Part shown: positions 25,546-35,770 of the stretch, piece by piece
How the letters are laid out: every line of letters starts with the position of its first letter
Position numbering within the stretch: the stretch's first letter is position 1
DNA from: Pandoraea pnomenusa
GTDB lineage: Bacteria > Pseudomonadota > Gammaproteobacteria > Burkholderiales > Burkholderiaceae
Direction of reading: 5' to 3'
Length of the DNA: 64,000 nucleotides
Assembly: GCF_000767615.3 (NCBI RefSeq)
Contig: NZ_CP009553.3
Span: 3,720,001-3,784,000, forward strand
Program-made: the position numbers and the translations under genes
Notes under the pieces: generated by a model
What the model was told of the DNA's origin: nothing
The model's input: only the letters and a program-made list of their open reading frames with translations
The model's database searches: none

Positions 25546-26376
25546 TCAGCGCAGCATGAACGACATGGCCGAGAGGCAATTGAGCATGCGCACGGCCGCT
25601 TCGACGCTCGGGGCGGCGAACTGCAGCGTCACGCCGTCGATCCGCTCCAGCGTCGGCCATTGGCAAAAGAGATCGGCCAGTGCCGTGGTCTGCGCCTGCA
25701 AACGCACTTCCACCGGCGTCTCCACCTTGAACGCATGCCATTTGCGCGGATCGGCGAGCGCTTCGCTGGCCGCGTCGCGGATCAGGTCGCAGGACTGGCT
25801 GGGGCTGAGCGTCATGCCGCTGCCCTGCCCCCAGGCAGCTTTCGTCTGCACGAAGCGCGCGTGCGGGAAGATCAGTTGCGTTTCTTCGCAGAAAACATCG
25901 TCGCCGCTGGCCATGACCACCGGCACCCCGCGCTCGCCCGCGAGCGCGCCGTAGAGCGCGGCCTCGCTGGCTTCGACGCCGCCCAGCCAGACACGTGCGA
26001 AGGCGAAGCTGTTGATCGTGTGCGCCAGAATTCCCGCACTTTGCGACTTGCCGTGATAACCGATCATGAACATGGCGTCACATCCGGCCTCGACCCCGGC
26101 GGCCATGCCGAGATAACGCGGCTTGCCCAGCACGAGGCGGGCGCGCGGATCGAGTTCGTCGGGCAGCAGGTTGCGAAAGCCGCCGTGCGAGTCGTTCACC
26201 ATCACTTCGGTGGCCCCGCCAGCGAAGGCCCCTTCGACGGCCGCGTTCGCTTCGCGCGTCATCCAGCGGCGCGCACGTTCGTACTCGCCGTTGCCAGCGC
26301 GGGTCTGCTCGGCGTGGAATACGCCGGCGACGCCTTCGATATCGGTGGAGATCAGGATTCGCATGATGTCAGCCAT
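25546..26376 (-). CDS. dppA: D-aminopeptidase DppA-type (family M55)
   Basis: 276 residues. ILISTDIEGVAGV and the later DSHGGF, GYHGKS and HTINSF segments contain the Asp, Glu and His metal ligands of M55 peptidases, which bind two zinc ions in a decameric ring and release D-amino acids from short peptides such as D-Ala-D-Ala. The start is ATG at 26376 or, more like the family, ATG at 26364 (MRILISTD). It lies 12 bases after the DmpA-type peptidase gene and at the end of the peptide-importer block, so imported D-amino-acid peptides are a likely substrate. Confidence 0.92.
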   Translation of the reverse strand: MADIMRILISTDIEGVAGVFHAEQTRAGNGEYERARRWMTREANAAVEGAFAGGATEVMVNDSHGGFRNLLPDELDPRARLVLGKPRYLGMAAGVEAGCDAMFMIGYHGKSQSAGILAHTINSFAFARVWLGGVEASEAALYGALAGERGVPVVMASGDDVFCEETQLIFPHARFVQTKAAWGQGSGMTLSPSQSCDLIRDAASEALADPRKWHAFKVETPVEVRLQAQTTALADLFCQWPTLERIDGVTLQFAAPSVEAAVRMLNCLSAMSFMLR

Positions 26377-26388
26377 GTCGGGAAAGGC

Positions 26389-27537
26389 TCACAGCGTCGC
26401 CCAGTCGGGCAGCACGTCGGCAAGCGCGCGCCGCACGTGCCCGTCACGCCCGAGCACCGATTCCGCCGCGAAGAGCGCGTGCAGAATCGCCTGTTCGGTG
26501 GCGTCGGCCGTGGCCTGAAAAATCGGATCGAGAAGGGGGTCGGGCACGAGCGCGGCCGGGGCGACACGCCCCATGGCATCGTGCGGCACGGTGTAGCCGG
26601 TGGTAAACGCCAGCGCCACGTCGCCGCTGCCGTGTCCGTAGACCGACCCGGTACGCGCCAGCCCGGCGCCGGTGCGCGTGGCCACACGGCGCAACTGGCG
26701 CGCGTCGAGCGGCGCGTCGGTCGCCACCAGCATGATGATCGACCCCCGCTCTGGCGCCGCATGCTGCGCCGGTTGTGCGAGCCGCTCGTCGAGCACCGGC
26801 CCGACGTGGCGGCCGGCGATCGTCAACTGCGATGGGCGCCCGAAATTCGACAGCACGAGTACACCGACGGTGAAGGTCGCCCCGGCCGTCTCGACGACAC
26901 GCGATGCGGACCCGATGCCGCCCTTGAGCCCGAAGCTGGACATGCCGCGCCCCGCACCGACCGCGCCCTGCGCGAAGTCGGCTTGCGCGCTCGCGCGCGC
27001 CTGCGCATAGTGCGCCTCGGTCACGGCAAGCGCCTGCATGTCATTGAGGTAACCGTCGTTGCACTCGAGCACGGTCGGATTGAGCGACGGACCACCGCGC
27101 CCGATTTCCGGATTGGCGGAGATGGCCTCGCGCAACTGGCCGAGCACCACATGACTGACGGAAAAGGTGTTGGTGAGCGCTACCGGCGCCTCGATCACGC
27201 CGAGCTCGTCGATCTGCATCAGACCGACGCTCTTGCCGAAGCCGTTGATCACGGCCGTGGCGGCCGGGATCTTGGCGCGGAACGGGTCCCATCGGGCGTC
27301 GGGAACCGAGCCTGCCGGCAGGGCGGCCGCAGCGCCGGCGGAAGCGGCGGAAGCGGCGGAAGCGGCGGGCGTTGGGCACACGACGGTCACACCGGTCTGT
27401 AGCGGGCCGTCGGCCAGCGTGGCGTGCCCCACAAAAACGCCCGGTACGTCCGAGATCGCGTGGCGCGGCCCCGGGGGCAGAAGCCCCACATAGGGGGCAC
27501 CGAACAAGGCCTCGCGAATGTCGGACGGCTGCGTCAT
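26389..27537 (-). CDS. dmpA: P1-family (DmpA) L-aminopeptidase/D-esterase
   Basis: 382 residues of the self-processing N-terminal-nucleophile family S58/DmpA, which releases N-terminal residues from peptide amides, D-amino esters or beta-peptides. Seen are HAISDVPGVFVGHATL at the start, GFGKSVGLMQIDELG, NDGYLND, and GMSSFGLKGGIGSASR around residues 198-213, the conserved core near the autocleavage site; the exact cleaved bond cannot be fixed here. Residues about 58-72 are an Ala/Ser insert (AASAASAASAG) caused by a 9-bp tandem repeat at 27340-27366. Gaps to both neighbours are 12 and 20 bases, so it is in the importer operon. Confidence 0.92.
   Translation of the reverse strand: MTQPSDIREALFGAPYVGLLPPGPRHAISDVPGVFVGHATLADGPLQTGVTVVCPTPAASAASAASAGAAAALPAGSVPDARWDPFRAKIPAATAVINGFGKSVGLMQIDELGVIEAPVALTNTFSVSHVVLGQLREAISANPEIGRGGPSLNPTVLECNDGYLNDMQALAVTEAHYAQARASAQADFAQGAVGAGRGMSSFGLKGGIGSASRVVETAGATFTVGVLVLSNFGRPSQLTIAGRHVGPVLDERLAQPAQHAAPERGSIIMLVATDAPLDARQLRRVATRTGAGLARTGSVYGHGSGDVALAFTTGYTVPHDAMGRVAPAALVPDPLLDPIFQATADATEQAILHALFAAESVLGRDGHVRRALADVLPDWATL
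27340..27366. repeat. 9-bp tandem repeat inside dmpA, three perfect units
   Basis: GGAAGCGGC occurs three times head to tail. The period keeps the reading frame and lengthens an Ala/Ala/Ser tract. Copy number could vary without a frameshift. Confidence 0.8.
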
Positions 27538-27557
27538 GTCGCGCTCCGGCGAAATCG

Positions 27558-28466
27558 TCAGTGTCTGTCGAGCTTCGGATCGAGCGCGTCGCGCAGTCCG
27601 TCACCCAGCAGGTTGAAGGCGAGCACCGTCAGGAAGATGGCGAGGCTCGGGAAGATCGCGATGTGCGGCGCGTTGACCATGTCGGCGCGGGCCTCGTTGA
27701 GCATGGCGCCCCACTCCGGCGTGGGAGGTTGCGCGCCGAGTCCCAGGAACGACAGGCTTGCCGCCGTAATGATCGACGTGCCGATACGCATGGAGAAGTA
27801 AACCACGATCGACGACACCGTGCCCGGCAGGATGTGACGCATGATGATCGTCCAGTCGGAAGCCCCGATGGAGCGAGCCGCCTCGATGTACGTCAGATGC
27901 TTGAGCACGAGCGTGTTGCCGCGCACCAGGCGAGCGAACGCCGGAATCGAGAAAATCGCCACCGCCACGATCACATTGATCATGCCGTTGCCCAGCACGG
28001 CCACCACGCCGATGGCCAGCAAGATACCCGGGAAGGCGAAGAGCACGTCGGAGATGCGCATGACGATGCGGTCCCACCAGCCCTCGTAGTATCCGGCGAG
28101 CAGTCCGAGCACCGTGCCGATCACGGCGCCGAGCGCGACCGAGCCGAAGCCGGCGGCCAGCGAAATGCGCGTGCCTGCCAGCACCCGGCTGAAAATGTCT
28201 CGACCGAGCGAGTCGACCCCGAACCAGTGCGTGGCCGACGGCCCTGCGTTGAGCGCGTCGTAGTCGAAGAAGTTCTCGGGATCGAACGGCACGAGGTGCG
28301 GTGCGAGAATCGCGATGATGACCAGCAGCAGCACGAACGCCCCGGCCACCATGGCAATGTGCTGCTTCTTGAATTTGCGCCAGAATTCGCGCCACGGCGT
28401 GCGCACGCGACCTTGGCTGGCGACGGCCGCGCCATTGGCGGCGGTAGTGGTTTGACCCGCGTTCAT
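27558..28466 (-). CDS. gsiD: Peptide/glutathione ABC transporter permease GsiD
   Basis: 302 residues, six helices, of the DppC/OppC/GsiD branch. A cytoplasmic N-terminus of about 35 residues leads to [20 protein letters not shown]; then [20 protein letters not shown], the hallmark of this branch, and the EAA loop ([20 protein letters not shown]). The C-terminal [13 protein letters not shown] is also typical. It starts 10 bases after gsiC. Confidence 0.92.
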   Translation of the reverse strand: MNAGQTTTAANGAAVASQGRVRTPWREFWRKFKKQHIAMVAGAFVLLLVIIAILAPHLVPFDPENFFDYDALNAGPSATHWFGVDSLGRDIFSRVLAGTRISLAAGFGSVALGAVIGTVLGLLAGYYEGWWDRIVMRISDVLFAFPGILLAIGVVAVLGNGMINVIVAVAIFSIPAFARLVRGNTLVLKHLTYIEAARSIGASDWTIIMRHILPGTVSSIVVYFSMRIGTSIITAASLSFLGLGAQPPTPEWGAMLNEARADMVNAPHIAIFPSLAIFLTVLAFNLLGDGLRDALDPKLDRH

Positions 28467-28476
28467 GATGCGTGCC

Positions 28477-29397
28477 TCACTTGTAGCGAATGGTCGGGTT
28501 GATGACGGCGTACAGCACGTCGACCACGAGGTTGATCAGGATGAACTCGAGCGAGAACAGCAGTACCAGCGCCTGGATCACCGGGTAGTCGCGCATCTCG
28601 ACCGAGTCGATCAGCAGGCGCCCCAGACCGGGCCAGTTGAACACCACTTCGACGACGATCGAGCCGCCGAGCAGAAAGCCGAACTGCAATCCCATCATCG
28701 TGACGACGGGAATCATCGCGTTGCGCAGTGCGTGCTTGAACACCACGCGCATCTCGTTCAGGCCCTTCGCACGAGCGGTGCGCACGAAGTCCTCGTGCAG
28801 CACCTCGACGAAAGCCGAGCGGGTGAAACGTGCCATCACGGCGGCCACCGCGGCGCCCAGCGTGATCGACGGCAGGATGTAGCTCTTCCACGAATCGGCG
28901 CCCATCGTGGGCAGCCAGCCGAGCTGTACCGAGAACACCTGCATGAGCAGCATGCCCAGCGCGAACGCCGGGAACGAGATGCCCGAGACGGCGAACGTCA
29001 TGCCCAGCCGGTCGGGCCAACGGTTGCGCCAGACGGCCGAGGCCACGCCGAGACCCATGCCGATGATCACCGACCAGATCATGCTCACCAGCGTAAGCCA
29101 CAGGGTCGGCATGAAACGGCTGCCGATCTCTTCGGAGACCGGTTGCTTGCTGCGCATCGACAGCCCGAAGTCGCCGCGCGCGGCGTGCGTGATGAAATGC
29201 GTGAACTGGGTGAGCAGCGGCTTGTCGAGACCCAGATCCTGGCGCACCAGCGCCACGGTGGCCTCGTCCGCCTGAGGCCCGGCGGCCAGACGCGCCGGGT
29301 CGCCCGGCAGCATGTGCACGAAGCCGAACACCAGCACTGCCACGATCAGCAGCGTGGGGATCAGGCCGAGCAGGCGTTTGAGAAAGTAATTGAGCAT
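28477..29397 (-). CDS. gsiC: Peptide/glutathione ABC transporter permease GsiC
   Basis: 306 residues, exactly the usual length of GsiC/DppB. Seen are the first helix ([20 protein letters not shown]), the loop MLPGDPARL, the EAA loop ([20 protein letters not shown]) and the C-terminal [11 protein letters not shown] that ends this family. It forms the membrane channel with GsiD. A GC-rich perfect hairpin lies in the gap to the binding-protein gene. Confidence 0.93.
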   Translation of the reverse strand: MLNYFLKRLLGLIPTLLIVAVLVFGFVHMLPGDPARLAAGPQADEATVALVRQDLGLDKPLLTQFTHFITHAARGDFGLSMRSKQPVSEEIGSRFMPTLWLTLVSMIWSVIIGMGLGVASAVWRNRWPDRLGMTFAVSGISFPAFALGMLLMQVFSVQLGWLPTMGADSWKSYILPSITLGAAVAAVMARFTRSAFVEVLHEDFVRTARAKGLNEMRVVFKHALRNAMIPVVTMMGLQFGFLLGGSIVVEVVFNWPGLGRLLIDSVEMRDYPVIQALVLLFSLEFILINLVVDVLYAVINPTIRYK

Positions 29398-29441
29398 CGC
29401 AGTCTTGCCGAACGTCTTGCCAAACTAAGTCTTGCGGTTGG

Positions 29442-29468
29442 CCGCGCCGCCCAGTCCGGGCGGCGCGG
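29442..29468 (-). other. 11-bp perfect hairpin between gsiB and gsiC
   Basis: CCGCGCCGCCC (29442-29452) and GGGCGGCGCGG (29458-29468) form a perfect 11-bp stem with a five-base loop, just after the gsiB stop. There is no T-run on the minus strand. Such a hairpin after a binding-protein gene usually protects the upstream mRNA so that the binding protein is made in excess over the permeases. Confidence 0.65.
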
Positions 29469-29492
29469 GAACTTCACTTCAGCGCGATGCGC

Positions 29493-31052
29493 TTACTTCA
29501 TCGAGATGTCGGTGAAGTTGAACGAACCGTCAGGCATGGTGTACACGCCCGACAGGTTCTTGTTACGCGCGTAAAGCAGCTTTTCCGTCACGAGGAACGC
29601 CCAGGGCGCGTCGTTCCAGATCTTCTGCTGCGCGTCGGTGTAGAGCTTGGTCTTCTCTGCACGGTCGGTCGTTTGCAGTGCCTTGTTGAAGTCGGCGTCC
29701 ACGGTGTCGTTCTTGTAGTACGCCGTGTTGAACAGCTTCGGCGGGAACGACTCGGAGGACAGCAGCGGACGCAGCGCCCAGTCGGCTTCGCCGGTCGACG
29801 ACGACCAGCCCACGTAGTACATGCGCACCGGCGCCTTCTCGGGGTCCGGAGCGGACTCGACCAGATCGACACGCTGACCGGCTTCCAGCGCGCGTACCTG
29901 CGCCTTGATGCCGACCTGCGCCAGTTGCTGCTGAACGAACTGGATCACCTTCTGCGCAGTGGTGTACGTATAGGCCGACCACAGCGTGGTCTCGAAACCG
30001 TTCGGGTAACCCGCTTCCTTGAGCAGTTCCTTGGCCTTGGCCGGGTTGTACGGCCACGGACCGGTCTTGGCCGCGTAGTCCACGCCGTTGGGCACCACAC
30101 CGTCGGCCGGGGTGGCATAGCCGGCGAAGGCCACCTTCACCAGGGCTTCCTTGTTGATGGCGTAGTTGATGGCCTGACGCACGCGCACGTCATCGAACGG
30201 CTTCTGTTTCGTGTTCAGGCTGATGTAGCGCTGGATGATGGACGGGCCGGCGATCACGTCGACCTTGCCGCTCGACTTCAGGCCCGCGGCCTGCTCATAC
30301 GGCACCGGGAAGGCGAAACCCGCTTCGCCGGTCTGCATCACGGCCGCACGGGTGTTGTTGTCGACCACCGGCTTGAAGGTGATCGTGTCCACCTTCGGAT
30401 AACCCTTCTTCCAGTAGCCGTCGAACTTCTTCACCTTCACGTAGTCGGTGCGGTTCCACTCGACGAACTCGAACGGGCCCGTGCCGACCGGGTGCGAGGC
30501 GATGTCCTTGCCGTATTTCTTGAGCGCCTCGGGCGAGATGATCACGGCCGACGGGTGGGCCAGCGTGTTGATGAACGGCGAGAACGGCTCCTTGAGCGTG
30601 AACTTCACCGTATGCGGATCCACCACTTCCGTCTTGGCGATTTCCTTGTACAGGTTGTAACGCTTGAGCTTGTTATCGGGGTTCGTCACACGGTCGAAGT
30701 TCGCCTTGACGGCGGCGGCGTCGAAATTCGTGCCGTCCTGGAACTTCACACCCGACTTGAGCTTGATCGTGTAGACGAGGCCGTCGGGCGACACCGTGTA
30801 GCTGTCGGCCAGCACGTTGATGAGCTTCATGTCCTTGTCGAAACCGAACATGCCCTCGTAGAACGACTTGGCAACGGCCTGCGACAGGGTATCGTTCGCG
30901 TCGTACGGGTCCATCGTCGTGAACGTGGACTGCACGGCCATCACGACATCCTTGGCGGCGAACGCCGGGGCCGCACCGAATACGGCGGACGCCACGGCGA
31001 CGGAAGCGAGCGCGGTTTTCCAGCGAGCGCCCAACAAAGCGTTTTTCGACAT
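29493..31052 (-). CDS. gsiB: Periplasmic peptide/glutathione-binding protein GsiB
   Basis: 519 residues of solute-binding family 5. A signal peptide ends at [26 protein letters not shown] is the typical GsiB start, and [11 protein letters not shown] and [14 protein letters not shown] lie in the family's peptide-binding core. It captures glutathione or short peptides for GsiA-D. The context here (isoaspartyl peptidase, DmpA, DppA) suggests peptides with unusual bonds rather than glutathione alone. Confidence 0.93.
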   Translation of the reverse strand: MSKNALLGARWKTALASVAVASAVFGAAPAFAAKDVVMAVQSTFTTMDPYDANDTLSQAVAKSFYEGMFGFDKDMKLINVLADSYTVSPDGLVYTIKLKSGVKFQDGTNFDAAAVKANFDRVTNPDNKLKRYNLYKEIAKTEVVDPHTVKFTLKEPFSPFINTLAHPSAVIISPEALKKYGKDIASHPVGTGPFEFVEWNRTDYVKVKKFDGYWKKGYPKVDTITFKPVVDNNTRAAVMQTGEAGFAFPVPYEQAAGLKSSGKVDVIAGPSIIQRYISLNTKQKPFDDVRVRQAINYAINKEALVKVAFAGYATPADGVVPNGVDYAAKTGPWPYNPAKAKELLKEAGYPNGFETTLWSAYTYTTAQKVIQFVQQQLAQVGIKAQVRALEAGQRVDLVESAPDPEKAPVRMYYVGWSSSTGEADWALRPLLSSESFPPKLFNTAYYKNDTVDADFNKALQTTDRAEKTKLYTDAQQKIWNDAPWAFLVTEKLLYARNKNLSGVYTMPDGSFNFTDISMK

Positions 31053-31249
31053 CTGTCTTTCTCCTTCTGGTCTGACGGGTTCGCCGCGAGCGAGTCTCGG
31101 GACTGCGCACCTTGGCGGGCCTAATGGCTACGACTTGCACTGCAACTGGGGACTGCCTGATCCGCCGGAACGTTTCATCGATCGACGTTCCGGACAAAAC
31201 TCACATCGGGTACGGCTCACCGGACGCCGCCCCGATGCGTCGAAACTGT

Positions 31250-33136
31250 TCAATACGCGCCTGCCACGCGATGACGTGCGACGTAGTGCCCGGCGCCGAC
31301 TTCCACGAGCGGTTGCACCTGCGGCTCGTCGCCGATGGCCCGAATCGGGCTCGGAATCTCTTCCGTGAGCAACTCGCGCTTGGCGTGACGGCGGGCCGGA
31401 TCGGCAATCGGCACAGCGGACATCAGCTTCTTCGTGTACGGGTGTTGCGGATTCTCGAAAATGGCGCGGCGCGGCCCGATCTCGACGATCTGACCGAGGT
31501 ACATCACCGCCACACGGTGACTGATACGCTCCACCACCGCCATGTCGTGCGAGATGAACAGGAACGCGATGCCGAACTCCTTTTGCAAGTCGAGCATCAG
31601 GTTGATGATCTGGGCCTGCACCGAGACATCGAGCGCGGAAACGGATTCGTCGGCAATCACGACCTTGGGCTTGAGCGCGAGTGCCCGCGCAATGGCGATG
31701 CGCTGACGCTGTCCGCCCGAGAACTCATGCGGATAGCGTTGAGCATACTCGGCCGGCAATCCCACGCGCTCGAGCAGCTCGGCCACCCGCCTTTCGGCTT
31801 GCGCGCCGCTCGCGACCCCATGCACCAGCAGCGGCTCCATGATCGAGAAGCCAACGGTCAGGCGCGGATCGAGCGACGCGAACGGGTCCTGGAAAATGAA
31901 CTGGATATCGCGACGCAACGTTTGCAGCGCGCGCCCGGCGAGATCGTGAATCGGCTTGCCGCCGAATTCGATGGAACCGCCCTGGCTGGCGACGAGCCGC
32001 AGCAGCGCACGACCCGTGGTCGACTTGCCACAGCCTGACTCGCCCACCAGGCCGAGCGTCTCACCCGGGTACAAGTCGAAACTCACCCGCTCGACAGCAT
32101 GCACGCGTTGCGTGACGCGGCCGAAGAAGCCCGACGGCACGTCGAACCGGGCCACGAGGTCCTTGACGCGCAGGATCGGGCCGGCGTCGATGCGCACGGT
32201 CTGCTGCGGCGTTTCGGCAGCGGGCTTGGCGTCCGCCGGGGCGTCATAGCGCAACAGCGGAAAACGTGCCGGCAGGTCGGTGCCCTGCATCGAGCCCAAA
32301 CGCGGCACGGCCGAGAGCAGCGCCTGCGTGTAGCGCTCGCGCGGCGCGGCGAAGATCTCGGCCGAGGGCCCCTCCTCCACCTTGTCGCCCCGATGCATGA
32401 CCAGCACGCGATCGGCCACTTCGGCCACCACGCCCATGTCGTGCGTGATGAACACGACGCCCATGTGCATCTCGTCCTGCAATGCACGAATCAGTTGCAG
32501 GATCTGCGCCTGAATGGTCACGTCGAGCGCGGTGGTCGGTTCGTCGGCGATCAGCAGCCCGGGCTTGCAGGACAGCGCCATTGCGATCATGACGCGCTGG
32601 CGCATGCCGCCCGAGAGTTGATGCGGGAAGCGGCCGAGCACGCGACGGGCCTCGGGAATGCGTACGAGTTCCAGCATCCGCAGCGCTTCGGCGCGCGCGG
32701 CGGCGGCGTCCTTGCCCTGGTGCAGCCGGATCGACTCGGCGATCTGCTCCCCCACCGGGAACACCGGGTTGAGGGAGGTCATCGGCTCCTGAAAGATCAT
32801 TGCCATGTCCGCGCCGCGAATGCTGCGCATGGTGTGTCCGCTGGCGCGCGTGAGGTCGACGAGCTTGCCGTTGCGCCGGCGCATGATCATCGAACCCTGC
32901 GTGATTCGGCCACCGCCGTTCTCCACCAGACGCATCGCGGCGAGCGACGTCACCGACTTGCCCGAGCCCGATTCGCCCACGATGGCGAGCGTCTCGCCAC
33001 GGTCGACATGGAAGGACAGGTCGCGCACGGCCGTGACCACGCGCTCGGACGTCGCGAACTGCACGGAAATGCCACTCACGTCGAGCACGCGCTCGTCGGG
33101 CAACGAAATCGTTGGGGTTGTCTTGCGCTCTGCCAC
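31250..33136 (-). CDS. gsiA: Dual-ATPase subunit GsiA of the peptide/glutathione importer
   Basis: 628 residues with two complete ABC domains, close to the 623 of E. coli GsiA. Domain 1 has [16 protein letters not shown] and [12 protein letters not shown]; domain 2 has [19 protein letters not shown] and [12 protein letters not shown], with the oligopeptide-ATPase end [15 protein letters not shown]. The start is GTG at 33136 ([10 protein letters not shown]) with GAGGA five bases upstream. The frame continues to 33226, but that part has no ribosome site and would overlap the spacer after the peptidase gene. Confidence 0.94.
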   Translation of the reverse strand: MAERKTTPTISLPDERVLDVSGISVQFATSERVVTAVRDLSFHVDRGETLAIVGESGSGKSVTSLAAMRLVENGGGRITQGSMIMRRRNGKLVDLTRASGHTMRSIRGADMAMIFQEPMTSLNPVFPVGEQIAESIRLHQGKDAAAARAEALRMLELVRIPEARRVLGRFPHQLSGGMRQRVMIAMALSCKPGLLIADEPTTALDVTIQAQILQLIRALQDEMHMGVVFITHDMGVVAEVADRVLVMHRGDKVEEGPSAEIFAAPRERYTQALLSAVPRLGSMQGTDLPARFPLLRYDAPADAKPAAETPQQTVRIDAGPILRVKDLVARFDVPSGFFGRVTQRVHAVERVSFDLYPGETLGLVGESGCGKSTTGRALLRLVASQGGSIEFGGKPIHDLAGRALQTLRRDIQFIFQDPFASLDPRLTVGFSIMEPLLVHGVASGAQAERRVAELLERVGLPAEYAQRYPHEFSGGQRQRIAIARALALKPKVVIADESVSALDVSVQAQIINLMLDLQKEFGIAFLFISHDMAVVERISHRVAVMYLGQIVEIGPRRAIFENPQHPYTKKLMSAVPIADPARRHAKRELLTEEIPSPIRAIGDEPQVQPLVEVGAGHYVARHRVAGAY

Positions 33137-33253
33137 GCCTGTCCTCGCTAATCTTCGCTTGCTGAATCTGATGCTCTGGGTGTTGCCGATGCCAGCGGCC
33201 GGTGTCCGCTCGCGGGTGCCTTGCACGTGTCCTGGAGGTGACTTACACGTGCT

Positions 33254-34210
33254 TTATGCATGGATGGCCGTGACGGGCGTTTCGCCCACGCGCGCCACAC
33301 CGCGATACATGCCTTCTGTGTTGAACGGCAGCGCCACGTTGCCTTGTGCGTCCACGGCGATCAAGCCGCCGCGGCCCTGCACGCGCGGCAAACGCTCGTG
33401 GATCACGCGCTCGGCCGCGTCCGCGAGCGACAATCCGGCATAGGCCATCAACGCCCCCACGTCGTAGCACGCCACGGCGCGAATGAACGCCTCGCCCGTG
33501 CCCGTCGCCGACACGGCGGCGGTGGCGTCGTTGGCGTAGCAACCGGCGCCGATCAGCGGCGAGTCGCCCACGCGGCCGACCGCCTTGTTGGTCATGCCGC
33601 CCGTGGATGTGGCGGCAGCCACGTGCCCGTGGACATCGCACGCCACGGCACCGACGGTACCGAACTTGGTATCCGGATCGATCGGCTCGCGCTTGAGCGG
33701 AAAGTCGTGATCGAGGGCGACAGCGCTGTCCGCCAGCGCGCGCTGCCACTGAGCGTAGCGCGCTTCGGTGTAAAAGTACGACGGATCGACGAGCTCCGCG
33801 CCGTGGGCGGCCGCGAAAGCCTGGGCCGCGTCGCCGATGAGCAGCACGTGCGGGCTGTGTTCGAGCACCGCGCGCGCCGCAAGAATCGGATTGCGCACAC
33901 GATGCACGCCCGCGATGGCGCCCGCTTCGAGCGTGGCACCCTCCATGATCGCCGCGTCGAGCTCGTGCGTGCCTTCGTGCGTGAAGACCGCACCGCGACC
34001 TGCGTTGAACCGGGGGCAATCCTCCAGATGACGCACGGCTTCGGTGACTGCGTCGAGGGCCGAGCCGCCTGCGGCCAGCACCGCCTGACCCGCACGTAGC
34101 ACTTCGGCGAGCGCATCGTGGTAGGCGTTGAGTTCCTCGGGCGGGGTATCCCGGCTGATGGTGCCGGCACCGCCATGGATGGCGATGACCGCACGTTGCG
34201 CGTGACTCAT
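33254..34210 (-). CDS. iaaA: Isoaspartyl peptidase / plant-type L-asparaginase
   Basis: 318 residues of the Ntn-hydrolase family T2. AVIAIHGGAGTISRDTPPEE is the standard start; the GTVGAVACD motif holds the nucleophile Thr185, where the precursor is expected to cut itself into alpha and beta chains; GGMTNKAVGRVGDSPLIGAG follows, as in the family. The enzyme removes isoaspartyl residues from the N-terminus of dipeptides and hydrolyses asparagine. ATG at 34210 overlaps the stop of the RpiR regulator by four bases. As in E. coli, iaaA is directly before gsiA. Confidence 0.94.
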   Translation of the reverse strand: MSHAQRAVIAIHGGAGTISRDTPPEELNAYHDALAEVLRAGQAVLAAGGSALDAVTEAVRHLEDCPRFNAGRGAVFTHEGTHELDAAIMEGATLEAGAIAGVHRVRNPILAARAVLEHSPHVLLIGDAAQAFAAAHGAELVDPSYFYTEARYAQWQRALADSAVALDHDFPLKREPIDPDTKFGTVGAVACDVHGHVAAATSTGGMTNKAVGRVGDSPLIGAGCYANDATAAVSATGTGEAFIRAVACYDVGALMAYAGLSLADAAERVIHERLPRVQGRGGLIAVDAQGNVALPFNTEGMYRGVARVGETPVTAIHA

Positions 34211-35346
34211 GATGCTTTGTCCTTTCTGTCCTGATTGCCCGGCACGGGGCGGGGCGTGTTCGGTGCGCCTTGCGGGGCGACGCTCGTTGCAGTGGCTGTC
34301 TGGGTCGTCTGCGCGGACGTTCCGGCACTCGCCCGCGCAGCGCCGCTCGCATTCGCGGCCGGCACGCCCTGGGCGACGACGACGCGTCCCATCACCGAGG
34401 CGGCGGTGGCCGCCGGGGCATTGGCCGGCGCGTTTGCCAGACCTCGGCCAGGCGCCGCCGGTGCAAGCGACGCCGAGTCGAGCCACGGCAACAGGAAATC
34501 CGTCATCTCGGTCGCGCGATCGACCGCGTGTTGGGCGCGCTGAGCGACGGCGTCGCACAACGCGTCGATCATGGCCAGCACACTCGCCTCGGAGTTGCTC
34601 GACAATCGCGGCTTGCTGCGCACGAAAATCACGATGTCGCCCAGCGGCGCGAGCGGCGACGTCGGGCTGTCGGTCAACACCATGACGGGCACGCCGCGCC
34701 CGCGCAGACGCCGGCAAAGCGTGATGGTGTCCGAGACATATCGCGGGAATCCGAGCGCGATCACCAGGTCGCCTTCGCGCAGTTTGAAGAGTTGCCGTGC
34801 CGCATGCGTCGATCCGCCCACACCCACGACGGCCTGCACGTTTTCGCAATACGGATCGAGTCCGTGGTGCAACAGGCCGGCAAGATAGCCGCTCGCGCCC
34901 AGGCCTAGCACATAGATGCGGCGTGCGTGGAGTATGGCGTCGACGGCACGCTCGCACGTCGCGGCGTCGAGGTTGCGGCGCGTCCAGTCCAGATTCTCGA
35001 TGGCCTGCGCCAGCGCTGCCGCCATGACGTCGGCACTCGCGCTTGCCTGCGCCTTGCTCGTGCGCAGACTCTCGATCGGCGCGAGCGTGGCTTCGAACCC
35101 CCGCACCATCGCGGCGCGACATTGCGGATAGCCGTCAAACCCCAGGGCGCGCGAGAATCGATTGACCGTGGCCAACGACACGCCGACAGCATCGGCAAAT
35201 TCGTCGATTCGCATGGTCGCCGCACGAAACGTATTGTCGAGCACGAACGCCGCCATGCGCTGTTGCGCGGGCGTCAGATCGGGCATGGCACGCACGATGC
35301 GCTCGGTGAGCGGCAGATCGGCGGGCAACGAGTCGGCGTCCATCAT
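34207..35346 (-). CDS. MurR/RpiR-family transcriptional regulator
   Basis: 379 residues. The N-terminal HTH_6 domain (LTPAQQRMAAFVLDNTFRAA, then FADAVGVSLATVNRFSRALG) is followed by a SIS sugar-phosphate-binding domain (RRIYVLGLGASGYLAGLLHH to about residue 265, with VMVLTDSPTSPLAPLGDIVI). The last 90 residues are Ala/Thr/Pro-rich and probably disordered, which is unusual for the family. Related MurR responds to MurNAc-6-phosphate, so a cell-wall-derived signal is possible but not shown. It is translationally coupled to iaaA and heads the 25.5-35.3 kb block; a palindrome 28 bases upstream may be its own operator. Confidence 0.9.
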   Translation of the reverse strand: MMDADSLPADLPLTERIVRAMPDLTPAQQRMAAFVLDNTFRAATMRIDEFADAVGVSLATVNRFSRALGFDGYPQCRAAMVRGFEATLAPIESLRTSKAQASASADVMAAALAQAIENLDWTRRNLDAATCERAVDAILHARRIYVLGLGASGYLAGLLHHGLDPYCENVQAVVGVGGSTHAARQLFKLREGDLVIALGFPRYVSDTITLCRRLRGRGVPVMVLTDSPTSPLAPLGDIVIFVRSKPRLSSNSEASVLAMIDALCDAVAQRAQHAVDRATEMTDFLLPWLDSASLAPAAPGRGLANAPANAPAATAASVMGRVVVAQGVPAANASGAARASAGTSAQTTQTATATSVAPQGAPNTPRPVPGNQDRKDKAS

Positions 35347-35770
35347 GAAGGCAGGTAATCGATCAGAGTGAAGGAAAGTATATTTTCATTGGCACCCCGT
35401 CAAAAGAAAAAAAATAGTTCAAATGATGCGATGACACGATGCCGCGCGGCCGAAAACCTTCCAAACCCTGTCAAAACAAGGGGGACACGTCCCCACCATA
35501 CGTAAAATGCGGTCATACTAGGGGAAACCCGAATGCACGAACTTGCCGGACGCTTTGCGATCCGACATCAGGACAATTGCAGTCCACGCACTACCTCGCG
35601 ACGGCCATGCGTCCGCCGCGAAACGTCAGGCAGCAAATTCACCGGACAGTCGCAGGACCGCCTGGGGAGGCTTGGTCGGAGGCGAGTCGTAACGTGCGGT
35701 AAATATCGCGTAGCCAAGGGCCGGTTTCGGCCCGGTACGCTGACGAGAATTCGCCTCAAGGAGTAGGACC
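35347..35770. other. Intergenic control region between the RpiR block and the small conserved gene
   Basis: Divergent promoters are expected here. It contains the AT-rich palindrome at 35374-35387, an A-rich stretch near 35403-35413 and a second palindrome, GGGGAC-AC-GTCCCC (35481-35494). No convincing coding frame was seen. Confidence 0.6.
35374..35387. promoter_or_regulatory. Palindrome upstream of rpiR, possible autoregulatory operator
   Basis: GAAAGTATATTTTC is an inverted repeat of form GAAA-N-TATA-N-TTTC, 28 bases before the RpiR start codon. RpiR-type regulators often bind such A/T-rich GAAA...TTTC palindromes. The assignment is inference. Confidence 0.4.

Noticed and set aside
33254..35122. 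A 622-codon frame extending iaaA into the RpiR gene
   Set aside because: The isoaspartyl peptidase begins at 34210. The extension is an Arg-rich shadow of the RpiR gene in another frame.
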